Assembly: GCF_001676615.1 (NCBI RefSeq) | Contig: NZ_LYXZ01000018.1 | Span: 248,001-312,000, forward strand | DNA from: Labrys sp. WJW | GTDB taxonomy: Bacteria; Pseudomonadota; Alphaproteobacteria; Rhizobiales; Labraceae | DNA: 64,000 nt | Direction: 5' to 3' | Shown here: in pieces, positions 19,321 to 27,464 of the stretch | How positions within the stretch are numbered: the stretch's first letter is position 1 | How the letters are laid out: the number at the start of each line of letters is the position of its first letter | Notes under the pieces: generated by a model | The model's input: only the letters and a program-made list of their open reading frames with translations | Database searches by the model: none | What the model was told of the DNA's origin: nothing | Position numbers and translations under genes: made by a program

Positions 19321-20106
19321 ATGACTATCCGCGCACTCGTCTGGAACGAGAACCGGCATGAGCAGACCAACGCCCTGGTGCGCCAGCTCTATCCCAAGGG
19401 CATCCATGGCGAGGTCGCGGCGGCGCTCGAGGAGGCCGGCGGCATCAGTGTTGGTACCGCGACGCTCGATGAACCCGAGCACGGCCTGACCGTCGAGAAG
19501 CTTGCCAACACCGATGTGCTGCTGTGGTGGGGCCACACCGCCCATGGCGAGGTCAAGGACGAGATCGTCCAGCGCGTGCAGGAGCGCGTCTGGGAGGGCA
19601 TGGGCCTGATCGTCCTGCATTCGGGCCATTTCTCCAAGATCTTCAAGCGCCTGATGGGCACGCCCTGCGCGCTGTCCTGGCGCGAGGCTGGCGAGGTCGA
19701 GCGGCTGTGGGTGCTCAACAAGAACCATCCGATCGCCGAGGGCCTGCCCGAATATTTCGAGATCGAGCATGAAGAGATGTATGGCGAGCCCTTCACCGTG
19801 CCCGAGCCGATGGAGACGCTGTTCATCTCCTGGTTCGAGGGCGGCGAGGTTTTCCGTTCGGGGCTGACCTATCAGCGCGGCGCCGGCAAGATCTTCTATT
19901 TCCGCCCGGGCCACGAAGCCTACCCGACCTACCACAATGCCACCGTGCGCAAGGTGCTCGGCAATGCGGTGAAGTGGGCCTTCAATCCCGCGACCGCCTG
20001 GAAGCGGGTCAACGAGGCGCCCAACACGCCACATGACAAAGCCCCGGTGCCCCTGGAAGTGAAGGGGCCGCGCCTCCACGAGGATGGCGAAGAGGGCTAC
20101 CGGTAA
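19321..20106 (+). CDS. thuA: Trehalose utilisation protein ThuA
   Basis: 261 residues. The ATG at 19321 follows AAAGGAA and matches the conserved ThuA beginning [15 protein letters not shown]. The protein has the glutamine-amidotransferase-like alpha/beta fold of the ThuA family ([44 protein letters not shown]). In Sinorhizobium, ThuA and ThuB are required for trehalose catabolism and are implicated in 3-keto-sugar chemistry; the exact reaction is not settled from sequence. It sits directly before thuB with a REP doublet between, and has its own operator. Confidence 0.93.
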   Translation: MTIRALVWNENRHEQTNALVRQLYPKGIHGEVAAALEEAGGISVGTATLDEPEHGLTVEKLANTDVLLWWGHTAHGEVKDEIVQRVQERVWEGMGLIVLHSGHFSKIFKRLMGTPCALSWREAGEVERLWVLNKNHPIAEGLPEYFEIEHEEMYGEPFTVPEPMETLFISWFEGGEVFRSGLTYQRGAGKIFYFRPGHEAYPTYHNATVRKVLGNAVKWAFNPATAWKRVNEAPNTPHDKAPVPLEVKGPRLHEDGEEGYR

Positions 20107-20192
20107 TCCTGGGAGCGCGGACATCCTGTCCGCTCTTCTTACTGCAAGCGTTACGTTTCCAAGAGCGGACAGGATGTCCGCGCTCCCAGGAT
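20106..20192. repeat. Perfect inverted doublet of the REP-like palindrome between thuA and thuB
   Basis: Arms 20111-20137 and 20161-20187 are exact reverse complements (core GCGGACATCCTGTCCGC, itself a palindrome), with a 23-base spacer. The match continues outward through ATCCTGG. It shares its core with 2293-2365. The right end contributes the AGGA nearest the thuB start. Confidence 0.85.
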
Positions 20193-20198
20193 CACTTC

Positions 20199-21248
20199 AT
20201 GTCCAAGATCCGCATCCTTGTGCTCGGCACCGGCAATATGGCGGCCAACCACGCCCGGCACTTCCAGGCTTCTCCCGACGCCGAAGTGGTGGCGGGCGTC
20301 GACATCGACGAGGCGAGAGCCAGTCAGTTCAGCGACGAGCATGGCATTCCCCATTCCTTCGGCGACCTCGACGAGGCCATCGCCTGGGGTGGTTTCGATG
20401 CCGTCGCCAATGTCACGCCGGACAGGTTTCACCATCCCACCACGATGAAGCTGATCCTCGCCGGCAAGCATGTCCTGTGCGAGAAGCCGCTGGCCGAGAC
20501 CTTCCCACAGGCCGACGAGATGGCCACGGCTGCCGAGGCAGCCGGACTGATCGCCATGGTCAACCTGTCCTATCGCGACGTGCCGGCCCTGCAGGCCGCC
20601 CATGGCATCATTGCCCGCGGCGAGATCGGTGAGGTCCGCCACGTCGAGGCTTCCTATCGCCAGAGTTGGCTGGTGGGCAATCATTGGGGCGATTGGTCGA
20701 CCGAGCCGCGCTGGCTCTGGCGCCTGTCCGAGGAGCATGGCTCGAAGGGCGTGCTGGGCGATGTCGGCATCCACATCCTGGATTTCGCCAGCTATGCGGT
20801 GAGCATGACGCCGGTCGCGCTGCAGGCGCAGCTCGCGACCTTCCACAAGGCCCCCGGCGACCGCATCGGCGACTATCCGCTCGATGCCAATGACAGCGCG
20901 GTGATGTCGGTGCGCTTCGAGAACGGGGCGCTGGGTGTCATCCACACCAGCCGTTTCATGACGGGCTATGCCAACACCCTGAAACTCAGCGTCTTCGGCA
21001 CCAAGGGCGCGATCGAGATCAATCACGGCCCCTATACGAGCCTGCGCATCTGCACCGGAGACGGGATCCACAGCCAGGCCTGGCGCGACCTCCACGCCGA
21101 TCCGGTGAAGACCAACTACCAGCGCTTCATCGCGGCCGTGCAGAGCGGCGAGAATGCCGAACCCAGCTTCCGCCACGCCGCCAACCTCCAGCGCGTGATC
21201 GACCGCTGCTTCGACAAGGATATTGCTTCGGCGCCGCCGATCGCCTGA
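20199..21248 (+). CDS. thuB: Gfo/Idh/MocA-family oxidoreductase ThuB
   Basis: 349 residues. The N-terminal Rossmann fold (IRILVLGTGNMAANHARHF) binds NAD(P). The family lysine motif is HVLCEKPLAETFPQADEM, followed by the substrate-binding beta domain (GEVRHVEASYRQSWLVGNHWG; DVGIHILDFASY with the catalytic His region). With ThuA it is required for trehalose breakdown in Sinorhizobium. Final gene of the thu operon; it converges on the PanB-like gene with a palindromic element in the gap. Confidence 0.92.
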   Translation: MSKIRILVLGTGNMAANHARHFQASPDAEVVAGVDIDEARASQFSDEHGIPHSFGDLDEAIAWGGFDAVANVTPDRFHHPTTMKLILAGKHVLCEKPLAETFPQADEMATAAEAAGLIAMVNLSYRDVPALQAAHGIIARGEIGEVRHVEASYRQSWLVGNHWGDWSTEPRWLWRLSEEHGSKGVLGDVGIHILDFASYAVSMTPVALQAQLATFHKAPGDRIGDYPLDANDSAVMSVRFENGALGVIHTSRFMTGYANTLKLSVFGTKGAIEINHGPYTSLRICTGDGIHSQAWRDLHADPVKTNYQRFIAAVQSGENAEPSFRHAANLQRVIDRCFDKDIASAPPIA

Positions 21249-21258
21249 TCATATCGGG

Positions 21259-21328
21259 TGCGCGGGCGTCTCGCCCGCCTCTTGCCATTCGATGCTATGT
21301 TTGCAAAAGCGAGCGAGACGCCCGCGCA
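21259..21328. repeat. Inverted palindrome doublet (GCGCGGGCGTCTCGCCCGC type)
   Basis: Left arm GCGCGGGCGTCTCGCCCGC and right arm GCGAGCGAGACGCCCGCGC are near-complementary across about 30 bases. Same architecture as the GCGGACA doublets but a different core. It lies between convergent thuB and the PanB-like gene and is a plausible bidirectional terminator. Confidence 0.7.
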
Positions 21329-21341
21329 GCCGGAATGACGA

Positions 21342-22142
21342 TCAGGCAGCGTCGAGCGCATTCAGGAAGCGCTCGAGTTCGTCGCCGGCAATGCCGACCA
21401 CCTGGTTCGGGGCCGGGAAGGCGCCATTGGCAACGTCGGCATTGTATTCGGAGAAGGCCGCGATGCGTTCCTTCTGCAGGCGGTCATACTCGCCGTGGAA
21501 ATTGCGATAGACCTTGGCATGACGCGGGTAATGCCCGTCATGGCTACCCAGCACGTCGTCGGCGAACAGATATTGCGCGTCGCACCCCCCGCCGGCGCCC
21601 ATGGAAATCATGAACAGGCTGGTGCGCCGGCTGATCGCGGTGGCGACCTCCACGGGCACTACCTCGATCTCCGCCGCGAAGGCGCCCGCCTCCTCGAGGG
21701 CCTTCACCTGCTGCCAGACTCGCCAGGCTGTTTCGAACGTCTTGCCGACGGCTTTGAAACCGCCGGTCCAGGTCCGGTGCGAGGGGATCAGGCCGACATG
21801 GCTCACCACGGGGATACCCTCGTCGCGAAGCCGCCGGATGGTGGCCAGGCTGGCGGCGCAATAGACGGCGTCCGAACTTTGCTGCCGGGTGAGGAAGGCC
21901 GTCCGCAGGTAGTCCTCCACCGTGACATAGTGGCCATATTCCAGCCCGGTGACCACGAAGGCTGTCGGCGCCGCGTCGCGGAAAGCGGGCTCGGCGATCA
22001 GCGCGGGCGGAACCGAAAGCATGCCGATGCCGGCGCGTTCGGCCGCTTCGGCTTCCTCTAGCGTGGTGACTCTCAGTTTGGCAATCTGCTTCTTGCCGCG
22101 AAGGGCAAGCAAATCGGCAACGGTCGGGCGTAGGCGGGCCAT
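21342..22142 (-). CDS. PanB-like (ketopantoate hydroxymethyltransferase family) protein with altered active site
   Basis: 266 residues from the ATG at 22142, chosen for GGAG six bases upstream (another ATG lies at 22154). Typical PanB segments are visible: VSHVGLIPSHRTWTGGFKAVGKT aligns with PanB HLGLTPQS..GGYKVQG, and the region around IEVVP, then GAGGGCDAQYLFADDVLG, aligns with LECVP and GAGxxxDGQ. But the two metal-binding aspartates of true PanB (VGDSLGM, ADLPFM) are replaced (SVPPAL, VTGLEYG), and the VKIEGG lysine segment is not seen. A role other than pantothenate synthesis is likely. It follows mocF on the same strand after ~146 bases. Confidence 0.75.
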   Translation of the reverse strand: MARLRPTVADLLALRGKKQIAKLRVTTLEEAEAAERAGIGMLSVPPALIAEPAFRDAAPTAFVVTGLEYGHYVTVEDYLRTAFLTRQQSSDAVYCAASLATIRRLRDEGIPVVSHVGLIPSHRTWTGGFKAVGKTFETAWRVWQQVKALEEAGAFAAEIEVVPVEVATAISRRTSLFMISMGAGGGCDAQYLFADDVLGSHDGHYPRHAKVYRNFHGEYDRLQKERIAAFSEYNADVANGAFPAPNQVVGIAGDELERFLNALDAA

Positions 22143-22288
22143 GACGGTCTCCATGCTGTCCCGCGGCTCGAGTGCATCGTCGAGACGCAGGGCGCGTTAA
22201 GGCGTCTTGCGATTTGACGGCATTGCCGGAAACCGCAAAGCAGCGTTGAAACAAAGAGGAGGGCAAAGGGGCTGGTAGTCGCTTTGCC

Positions 22289-23524
22289 CTAGGCGGCGAG
22301 AAGGGATTTGAGGCGGGTATTGGGATCGCCAAGCCTGTCCCTGTCAGGATGGGCGCGCTTGGCGATCAGCATTTCGCACAGCCTGATATCGCGGGCGATC
22401 GCATTGCCGGGACCGATGCCACTGGCAGCGACCAGGCGCCCGTCATCGTCGAGATGACAGAGGATGAAGGAGCCCTCCGCACCGTCGCGGCGAATGGTGT
22501 GACGCCCTTCGTCGACCAGCCCGGCGACCTGCAGGGAGAGGTCATACTGATCCGACCAGAACCAGGGCACGGCGTCGAAGGCGGCTTCCTCGCCCAGCAT
22601 GGCGCGGGCGGCGTGGGTACCCTGTTCCTGGGCATTGCGCCAGGATTCCAGGCGCACGCGCCGTCCACCATAGACGGGCAGGGGAAAGGAACAGCAATCA
22701 CCGGCGGCGAAGATGGCTTGGTCGCTGGTACACAGCCTGGAGTCGACGGCGACGCCATTGTCGATCACAAGGCCTGCAGCCTCCGCCAGCGCCGTGCTGG
22801 GCGAGGCGCCGACGCCGAGAACGACGAGATCGGCGAGCACCAACTTGCCGCTGGTGAGGCGGACAGCGAGGCCGTCGGGCTCCTCCTCGATGGCTGTGAT
22901 GCCTTCACCGCACAGCAAGGTGCAGCCCGCGGCGCGATGGCGCTCTTGCACAACCTCCGCGATAGCGGCCGGCACCCCCCGGCTGAGCAGGCGCGGAAGG
23001 GCCTCGATGATGGTCACCGCCGCACCGCGCTGGCGGGCGCTGGCCGCAAGTTCCAGGCCAATGAACCCGCCGCCGATGATGGCGATCTCCGCCCCCGGGC
23101 GAAAGCGTTCTCGTAGATGCAAGGCATCCTCGAAACGCCGCAGCGTCACGCATCCAGGCCTGTTCGCGCCTGCCAGTGGCAGCCGTCGCGGTGCGGCACC
23201 GGTGGCAAGAAGCAGTTTCTCATAGGCTAGGGCATTGCCGTCATCGAACCGAACCAGCCGCCGCTCCGGTTCGATCGCCACCACGCTTCGCTTGGCCAGA
23301 TGGGTGATGGCTTCGGCCTCGAAACGCTCCTCGGCCACGATATAGCGCGGGGAGGGGCCGGTCTCGTCGAGCAGCGCCGCCTTCGACAAGGGCGGTCGCT
23401 CATAGGGGGCGTGAACTTCGTCCCCGACCAGGGTGATGGAGCCGGCCCAGCCGTTCTCGCGAAGGGCGAAGGCTGCCCTGGCGCCTGCCTCGCCGGCGCC
23501 GACGATGACCATGCCCGGCTGCAT
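22289..23524 (-). CDS. FAD/NAD(P)H ferredoxin reductase, MocF-like
   Basis: 411 residues from the ATG at 23524, four bases after the Rieske stop; the tight spacing indicates co-translation. An FAD-binding GAGEAG motif lies near residue 9 (VIVGAGEAGARAA), an NAD-binding GGGFIG motif near residue 150, and the second FAD motif FAAGDC in the middle, followed by the ferredoxin-reductase C-terminal domain (WFWSDQYDLSLQVAG). This is the BphA4/rubredoxin-reductase class, which passes electrons from NAD(P)H to a Rieske ferredoxin. With MocE and MocD it should form a three-part oxygenase, as in rhizopine catabolism. Confidence 0.88.
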   Translation of the reverse strand: MQPGMVIVGAGEAGARAAFALRENGWAGSITLVGDEVHAPYERPPLSKAALLDETGPSPRYIVAEERFEAEAITHLAKRSVVAIEPERRLVRFDDGNALAYEKLLLATGAAPRRLPLAGANRPGCVTLRRFEDALHLRERFRPGAEIAIIGGGFIGLELAASARQRGAAVTIIEALPRLLSRGVPAAIAEVVQERHRAAGCTLLCGEGITAIEEEPDGLAVRLTSGKLVLADLVVLGVGASPSTALAEAAGLVIDNGVAVDSRLCTSDQAIFAAGDCCSFPLPVYGGRRVRLESWRNAQEQGTHAARAMLGEEAAFDAVPWFWSDQYDLSLQVAGLVDEGRHTIRRDGAEGSFILCHLDDDGRLVAASGIGPGNAIARDIRLCEMLIAKRAHPDRDRLGDPNTRLKSLLAA

Positions 23525-23528
23525 CGGA

Positions 23529-23843
23529 TCAACCCAGCTGGATCTGAAGCTTGCCGTCGGCGAGCCGGACGGCATAGGTCTTCAAATTGATGCAGACCGG
23601 CGCGCCCTTGGCTTCGCCGGTCTTGTAGTTGAACCGGCCATTGTGCTTGGGGCATTCGATGATGTCGTCCATCACCAAGCCGTCGGCCAGGTGGATCTGC
23701 TCGTGGGTGCACAGCCCGTCGGTGGCAAAATATTCGTCGTCCGGACTGCGGTAGAGCGCATAGGTGCGGCCGCCGTGATCGAAGCGCAGGACGTCTTCCT
23801 GCTCGATATCGTCGGCATCGCAGGCGTCGATCCAGTTGCTCAT
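23529..23843 (-). CDS. Rieske [2Fe-2S] ferredoxin, MocE-like
   Basis: 104 residues, the usual size for a stand-alone Rieske ferredoxin. The cluster ligands are C45-T-H47 (GLCTHEQIHLADG) and C64-P-K-H67 (ECPKHNGRF). It carries electrons from the reductase encoded directly downstream to the oxygenase encoded directly upstream. The sequence type and neighbours match MocE of rhizobial rhizopine (3-O-methyl-scyllo-inosamine) catabolism; the substrate here is inferred only. Confidence 0.9.
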   Translation of the reverse strand: MSNWIDACDADDIEQEDVLRFDHGGRTYALYRSPDDEYFATDGLCTHEQIHLADGLVMDDIIECPKHNGRFNYKTGEAKGAPVCINLKTYAVRLADGKLQIQLG

Positions 23844-23879
23844 CTTCTCCTCCCGATATGGTTTTGTGTCTTGTGTCTG

Positions 23880-24995
23880 TCAGTGGTGCTGGCCGGCAAA
23901 GCGGGCACGCGGGTCGTCGGGCATCACCACTTCACCATGTAGATCAGGGCGATAGGGGCGAGCGCTGGACGGCAGCATACGGCGCACGAAATATTCCGGA
24001 TCCTTCATCTGGCGGCGCAGGGCCGGGATGATCTCGCGATAGGCCTGGATCGTGCTGCGATAGGGCGTCGGCGTGTCGGCCAGCATGGCCTTATGCAGTT
24101 CCGGCAGCGCGTGATAGGGCACCATCGGGAACATGTGATGCTCGACATGATAGTTCATGTTCCAATACACGAAGCGGAAGAACGGGTTCATGTAGACGGT
24201 GCGGGAGTTCAGGCGGTGGTCGAGCACGTTCTCGGCCAAGCCGGCATGCTGCGTCAGCCCGAAATAGAGGGTCAGCCAGCCGCCATACATGGTGGGCAGG
24301 ACACCGACGAACATCATCGGCAGCCAGGAATGCAGTGCCAGCGAAAGCGCGACGGTGGCGAGGTGAATGACGAGCCAGATGCGTGCGACCAGATAGACCT
24401 TGCCGCGTTCCATCTCCGGCACGAAAGTCTCTTCCTCCTCGCTGAGCCGGCCTGTGGCGTGCAGGACCAGGCCCTTGAGGGCAGCCCAGGTCGAGGCGAT
24501 CGCGAAGATATTGGAGAGGAGGCGCAGGATTGCCGGTGGGCGCATGGCGGCGATCTCGGGGTCGCGGCCGACGATGATGGTGTCGGTGTGGTGACGTGTA
24601 TGGCTCCAGCGCCAGATCGTCGGCTCGCGCATGATCATGAAGCAGGCGATATGATAGACGACGTCGTTCATCCAGCGCGTGCGGAAGGCAGTGCCATGCC
24701 CGCATTCGTGCCAGCGCGAGTCCGAAGCCGAGCCATAGAGAATGCCGTAGAGCGCGAAGAACGGCACGCACCACCAGCTTCCCCATAGCAGCCCGGCGGC
24801 GAGGCCGCTCAGCAGCAGGCCGGCAAGCCATAGGGCGGTGTCGCGGATCGCCGGCGCGTCCTTGCGCTGCATGAGTTCCTTCATGCGCTTACGGGGAATG
24901 TCGCACCGATACCACTCGGCGGCGGCAAGGCCGCTCTCGACGGCGGCCTGGGCATCGCGTCCGATCAGACTGTAGTCGCGCCGGGTCGGCCTCAT
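23880..24995 (-). CDS. Fatty-acid-desaturase-fold di-iron oxygenase, MocD-like
   Basis: 371 residues from the ATG at 24995, with GGGAG upstream; a longer frame to 25100 would run into the divergent regulator's control region. The three histidine boxes of membrane di-iron enzymes are present: HECGH (96-100), HTRHH (132-136) and HVEHH (283-287), with hydrophobic membrane spans between. The fold is that of desaturases, alkane hydroxylases and MocD, the hydroxylase component thought to demethylate rhizopine oxidatively. First gene of mocD-mocE-mocF-PanB-like, read away from a LacI regulator. Confidence 0.87.
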   Translation of the reverse strand: MRPTRRDYSLIGRDAQAAVESGLAAAEWYRCDIPRKRMKELMQRKDAPAIRDTALWLAGLLLSGLAAGLLWGSWWCVPFFALYGILYGSASDSRWHECGHGTAFRTRWMNDVVYHIACFMIMREPTIWRWSHTRHHTDTIIVGRDPEIAAMRPPAILRLLSNIFAIASTWAALKGLVLHATGRLSEEEETFVPEMERGKVYLVARIWLVIHLATVALSLALHSWLPMMFVGVLPTMYGGWLTLYFGLTQHAGLAENVLDHRLNSRTVYMNPFFRFVYWNMNYHVEHHMFPMVPYHALPELHKAMLADTPTPYRSTIQAYREIIPALRRQMKDPEYFVRRMLPSSARPYRPDLHGEVVMPDDPRARFAGQHH

Positions 24996-25083
24996 CGCAT
25001 GCTCCCTTGTCCAGCCTGGTTTCGACCAGGCCTCATCCCTGGTTCCGATGCTATGTCGCACCGGTTCGGGGCTCAATGGGGTG

Positions 25084-25148
25084 TTGACAGTTTCTATCAA
25101 AGTGCATCAGAACGACTATCATCATGATGTAATTTCATCAGAGCTATC
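25084..25148. promoter_or_regulatory. Divergent control region of the mocDEF and LacI genes
   Basis: Contains a -35-like TTGACA at 25084-25089 (plus strand), a perfect palindrome CATCATGATG at 25120-25129, and two more CATCA units close by (GTGCATCAG; TTTCATCAG), all within 65 bases of the LacI start. The repeated CATCA/TGATG units are plausible binding sites for that regulator. Confidence 0.4.
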
Positions 25149-26174
25149 ATGGCCAGGCCGACGATCCAGGATGTCGCGAGGGAGGCGGGCGTCAGCCCCG
25201 CGACGGTCGACCGTGTTCTGAATGGCCGGCTTCCGGTCCGGCCGGAAACGGCCCGACGCGTGGCCGAGGCGGCCAAGACGCTGGGCTATTACGCCGCCGG
25301 GCTGATCCAGCAGCGGCTCGACCGCGACATGCCGCATCTGCGCCTGGGATTCCTGCTGCTCAAATCCGCCTCGCCCTTCTACAGCCTGCTGGCTCAATCC
25401 ATTGCGGAGGCCGCAGCTTCGGCACCCGGCTTCCGCATCTCCGCCGTGATCGAGCACCATGGCGATACCTCGCCGGTGGCCGTGGCCGAGCGGATGCATC
25501 GTCTTGGCGAGAGGTGCCAGGCTCTGGCTGTCGTGTCCGTAGACCATCCCCTGATTACCGTGGCGGTTGCGGAACTGAAGGCCCGCAATGTGCCCGTCTT
25601 TGCGCTGCTGTCCGATTTTGCCGCCGAACACCGCGCCGGTTATGTGGGCCTAGACAATCGCAAGGCCGGGCGCACGGCGGGCTGGCTCATCGCCCGCACC
25701 GCTCGCCAGCCCGGCAAGATCGGCATCATTCTCGGCAGTCACCGTTTCCATGGCCATGAACTGCGCGAGATCGGGTTGCGCAGCTATTTCCGCGAGCATG
25801 CCCCGGATTTCGAAGTGCTGGACAGCCGCGTCAATCTGGAAGAGTCGAGCATAGCCTATGAAGCGACCTTCGGGCTGATCAGGCGCTATCCGGACCTGGC
25901 CGGTCTCTATGTGGCCGGAGGCGGCATGGAAGGGGTGATAGCCGCCCTGCGGGAGGAGAAAGCGAAGGGACTGGTGGCCGTTTGCCCGGAACTGACGCCG
26001 GATTCGCGCCTTGCCTTGAGCGAAGAGGTGATTTCCTTCGTCATCGCGACACCGCTGCCGCAACTGCCCGTGGAACTCGTCCGCGTCATGGCACAGGCCT
26101 GCCTTACCGGCAGCGTGGAAGGAACCGGACAGACTTTCCTGCCCTTCAATCTCTATCTTCCCGAAAATATCTGA
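25149..26174 (+). CDS. LacI-family regulator of the cyclitol/moc-like cluster
   Basis: 341 residues. Residues 1-55 are the LacI helix-turn-helix and hinge (PTIQDVAREAGVSPATVDRVL, then a GRLPVRPETARRV segment). The VDRVLNGR variant, in place of VSRVLNG, is common among regulators of inositol and pentose importers in rhizobia. The effector domain resembles periplasmic sugar-binding proteins of the RbsB/IbpA class (GYVGLDNRKAGRTAGWLIAR; GLYVAGGGMEG). It lies between the moc-like genes on one side and the inositol-type transport genes on the other, so it probably controls both. Confidence 0.9.
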   Translation: MARPTIQDVAREAGVSPATVDRVLNGRLPVRPETARRVAEAAKTLGYYAAGLIQQRLDRDMPHLRLGFLLLKSASPFYSLLAQSIAEAAASAPGFRISAVIEHHGDTSPVAVAERMHRLGERCQALAVVSVDHPLITVAVAELKARNVPVFALLSDFAAEHRAGYVGLDNRKAGRTAGWLIARTARQPGKIGIILGSHRFHGHELREIGLRSYFREHAPDFEVLDSRVNLEESSIAYEATFGLIRRYPDLAGLYVAGGGMEGVIAALREEKAKGLVAVCPELTPDSRLALSEEVISFVIATPLPQLPVELVRVMAQACLTGSVEGTGQTFLPFNLYLPENI

Positions 26175-26302
26175 AAAGGCTGAGGCTTTGCTTGATCTTG
26201 CATGGCGCAGCCCAGGAGATCGCCGGGTTCTGCCACCAGCAAGGCGCATTGTCGGGTCCGATGGCGGCTGCGCGCGAGCGAGCGCGCGACTGAAATGCGC
26301 AC

Positions 26303-26374
26303 TTGACAGGGCAGTGCAAAAATAGAATATTAATTCCAATTAAGTTCAAAAACGGTCCAATCATTCTATTTTTG
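26303..26374 (+). promoter_or_regulatory. Promoter with 12-bp inverted repeat upstream of the iolI-like gene
   Basis: TTGACA (26303-26308) and AATATT 17 bases later form a reasonable sigma-70 promoter. A perfect inverted repeat, CAAAAATAGAAT (26317-26328) and ATTCTATTTTTG (26363-26374), overlaps and follows the -10. The paired arms, 34 bases apart, could be two operator half-sites or fold in the leader RNA. Confidence 0.5.
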
Positions 26375-26457
26375 ATGACCGGTACAAGAGCACATGGCGC
26401 TACAAACGGCGCCGGCGTGGTTGGAAATAGGGCGCTTGCGCCTGCAAGGAGTGTTTC

Positions 26458-27288
26458 ATGACAAGCGGAGCCGAACCCTTCGCTCTCAACCATATGGCCG
26501 CGCCGAAGCTACGGCCTGCCGAATTCTTCGCACTTGCCCGCAATCTTGGAATCGCCAGGGTCGAGATCCGCAACGATCTTGCCGGCAACGCCATCCTCGA
26601 CGGGACGCCAGCAGCCTCGGTAAGGGAGGAGGCGCAGCGCGCCGGTGTCGAAATCCTGTCGATCAATGCCTTGCAGCGCTTCAACGATTGGAGCGAGGCA
26701 CGCGCATCGGAAGCCGAAGAGCTTGCCGATTATGCGGCCGGTGCGGGCGCCAGGGCCCTGGTGCTCGTGCCCCGCAATGATGGCGAAGGGCGCGGCGACG
26801 AGGAGCGCCTTCCCCGCCTGATCGAGGCCCTGGCAGCGCTGAAGCCGATCCTGTTGGAGCGCGGGCTGACCGGCTTCGTCGAACCCCTCGGTTTCGAGAT
26901 CTGTTCCCTGCGCTTGAAGTCCGAAGCCGTCGCCGCCATCGATGCCGTCGATGGTGCACAGACCTTCAAACTGGTGCATGATACGTTCCATCATCATCTC
27001 GCGGGCGAGGCGGCGTTGTTCCCGGACCGCACAGGGCTGGTTCATATCTCCGGCGTGGACGATGCGTCCGTGGCAGTGGGGGAGATGCGCGACAGCCATC
27101 GCGGTCTCGTGGGAGCGGATGATCGTCTGGGCAATGTCGCTCAGATCGAGGCGCTGCGTGCCGGCGGTTATGCCGGTGCGCTCTCCTTCGAGCCTTTCGC
27201 CGAAAGCATCCAGCAAATGGACGCCAAACAGGTCCAGGCTCGTCTTGCCGCGAGCATGGCACTGATTACGGCGGGCTTGGTTTCCTAG
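26458..27288 (+). CDS. Xylose-isomerase-like TIM-barrel protein, inosose isomerase (IolI) type
   Basis: 276 residues, with AAGGAG before the ATG. The sequence follows the AP-endonuclease-2/IolI family: N-terminal ALNHMAAPKL, GIARVEIRNDLAG, ILSINALQRFNDW. The expected metal ligands are in order: Glu in FVEPLG, Asp in VHDTFH, His in GLVHISG and Glu in SFEPF. IolI-type enzymes interconvert keto-inositols (inososes), which would follow oxidation of a cyclitol; MocC of rhizopine catabolism belongs to the same broad superfamily. It precedes the transporter genes and is probably the first gene of that operon. Confidence 0.82.
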   Translation: MTSGAEPFALNHMAAPKLRPAEFFALARNLGIARVEIRNDLAGNAILDGTPAASVREEAQRAGVEILSINALQRFNDWSEARASEAEELADYAAGAGARALVLVPRNDGEGRGDEERLPRLIEALAALKPILLERGLTGFVEPLGFEICSLRLKSEAVAAIDAVDGAQTFKLVHDTFHHHLAGEAALFPDRTGLVHISGVDDASVAVGEMRDSHRGLVGADDRLGNVAQIEALRAGGYAGALSFEPFAESIQQMDAKQVQARLAASMALITAGLVS

Positions 27289-27464
27289 GGCAAAGCGCGT
27301 TCATCCGTCGACGCGTTTTCCAATTCTTTGTTTCTACGCGTCTTTGCGATGCCGGGGCTATCCCGGCGAACCGCAAACGCTCCAACGATCCACCAATTCC
27401 CCGCAAGGGGATTATCCGGAAAATGACGGGTGCTGCCGGACATCCGACCCAGGGAGGAGACACG

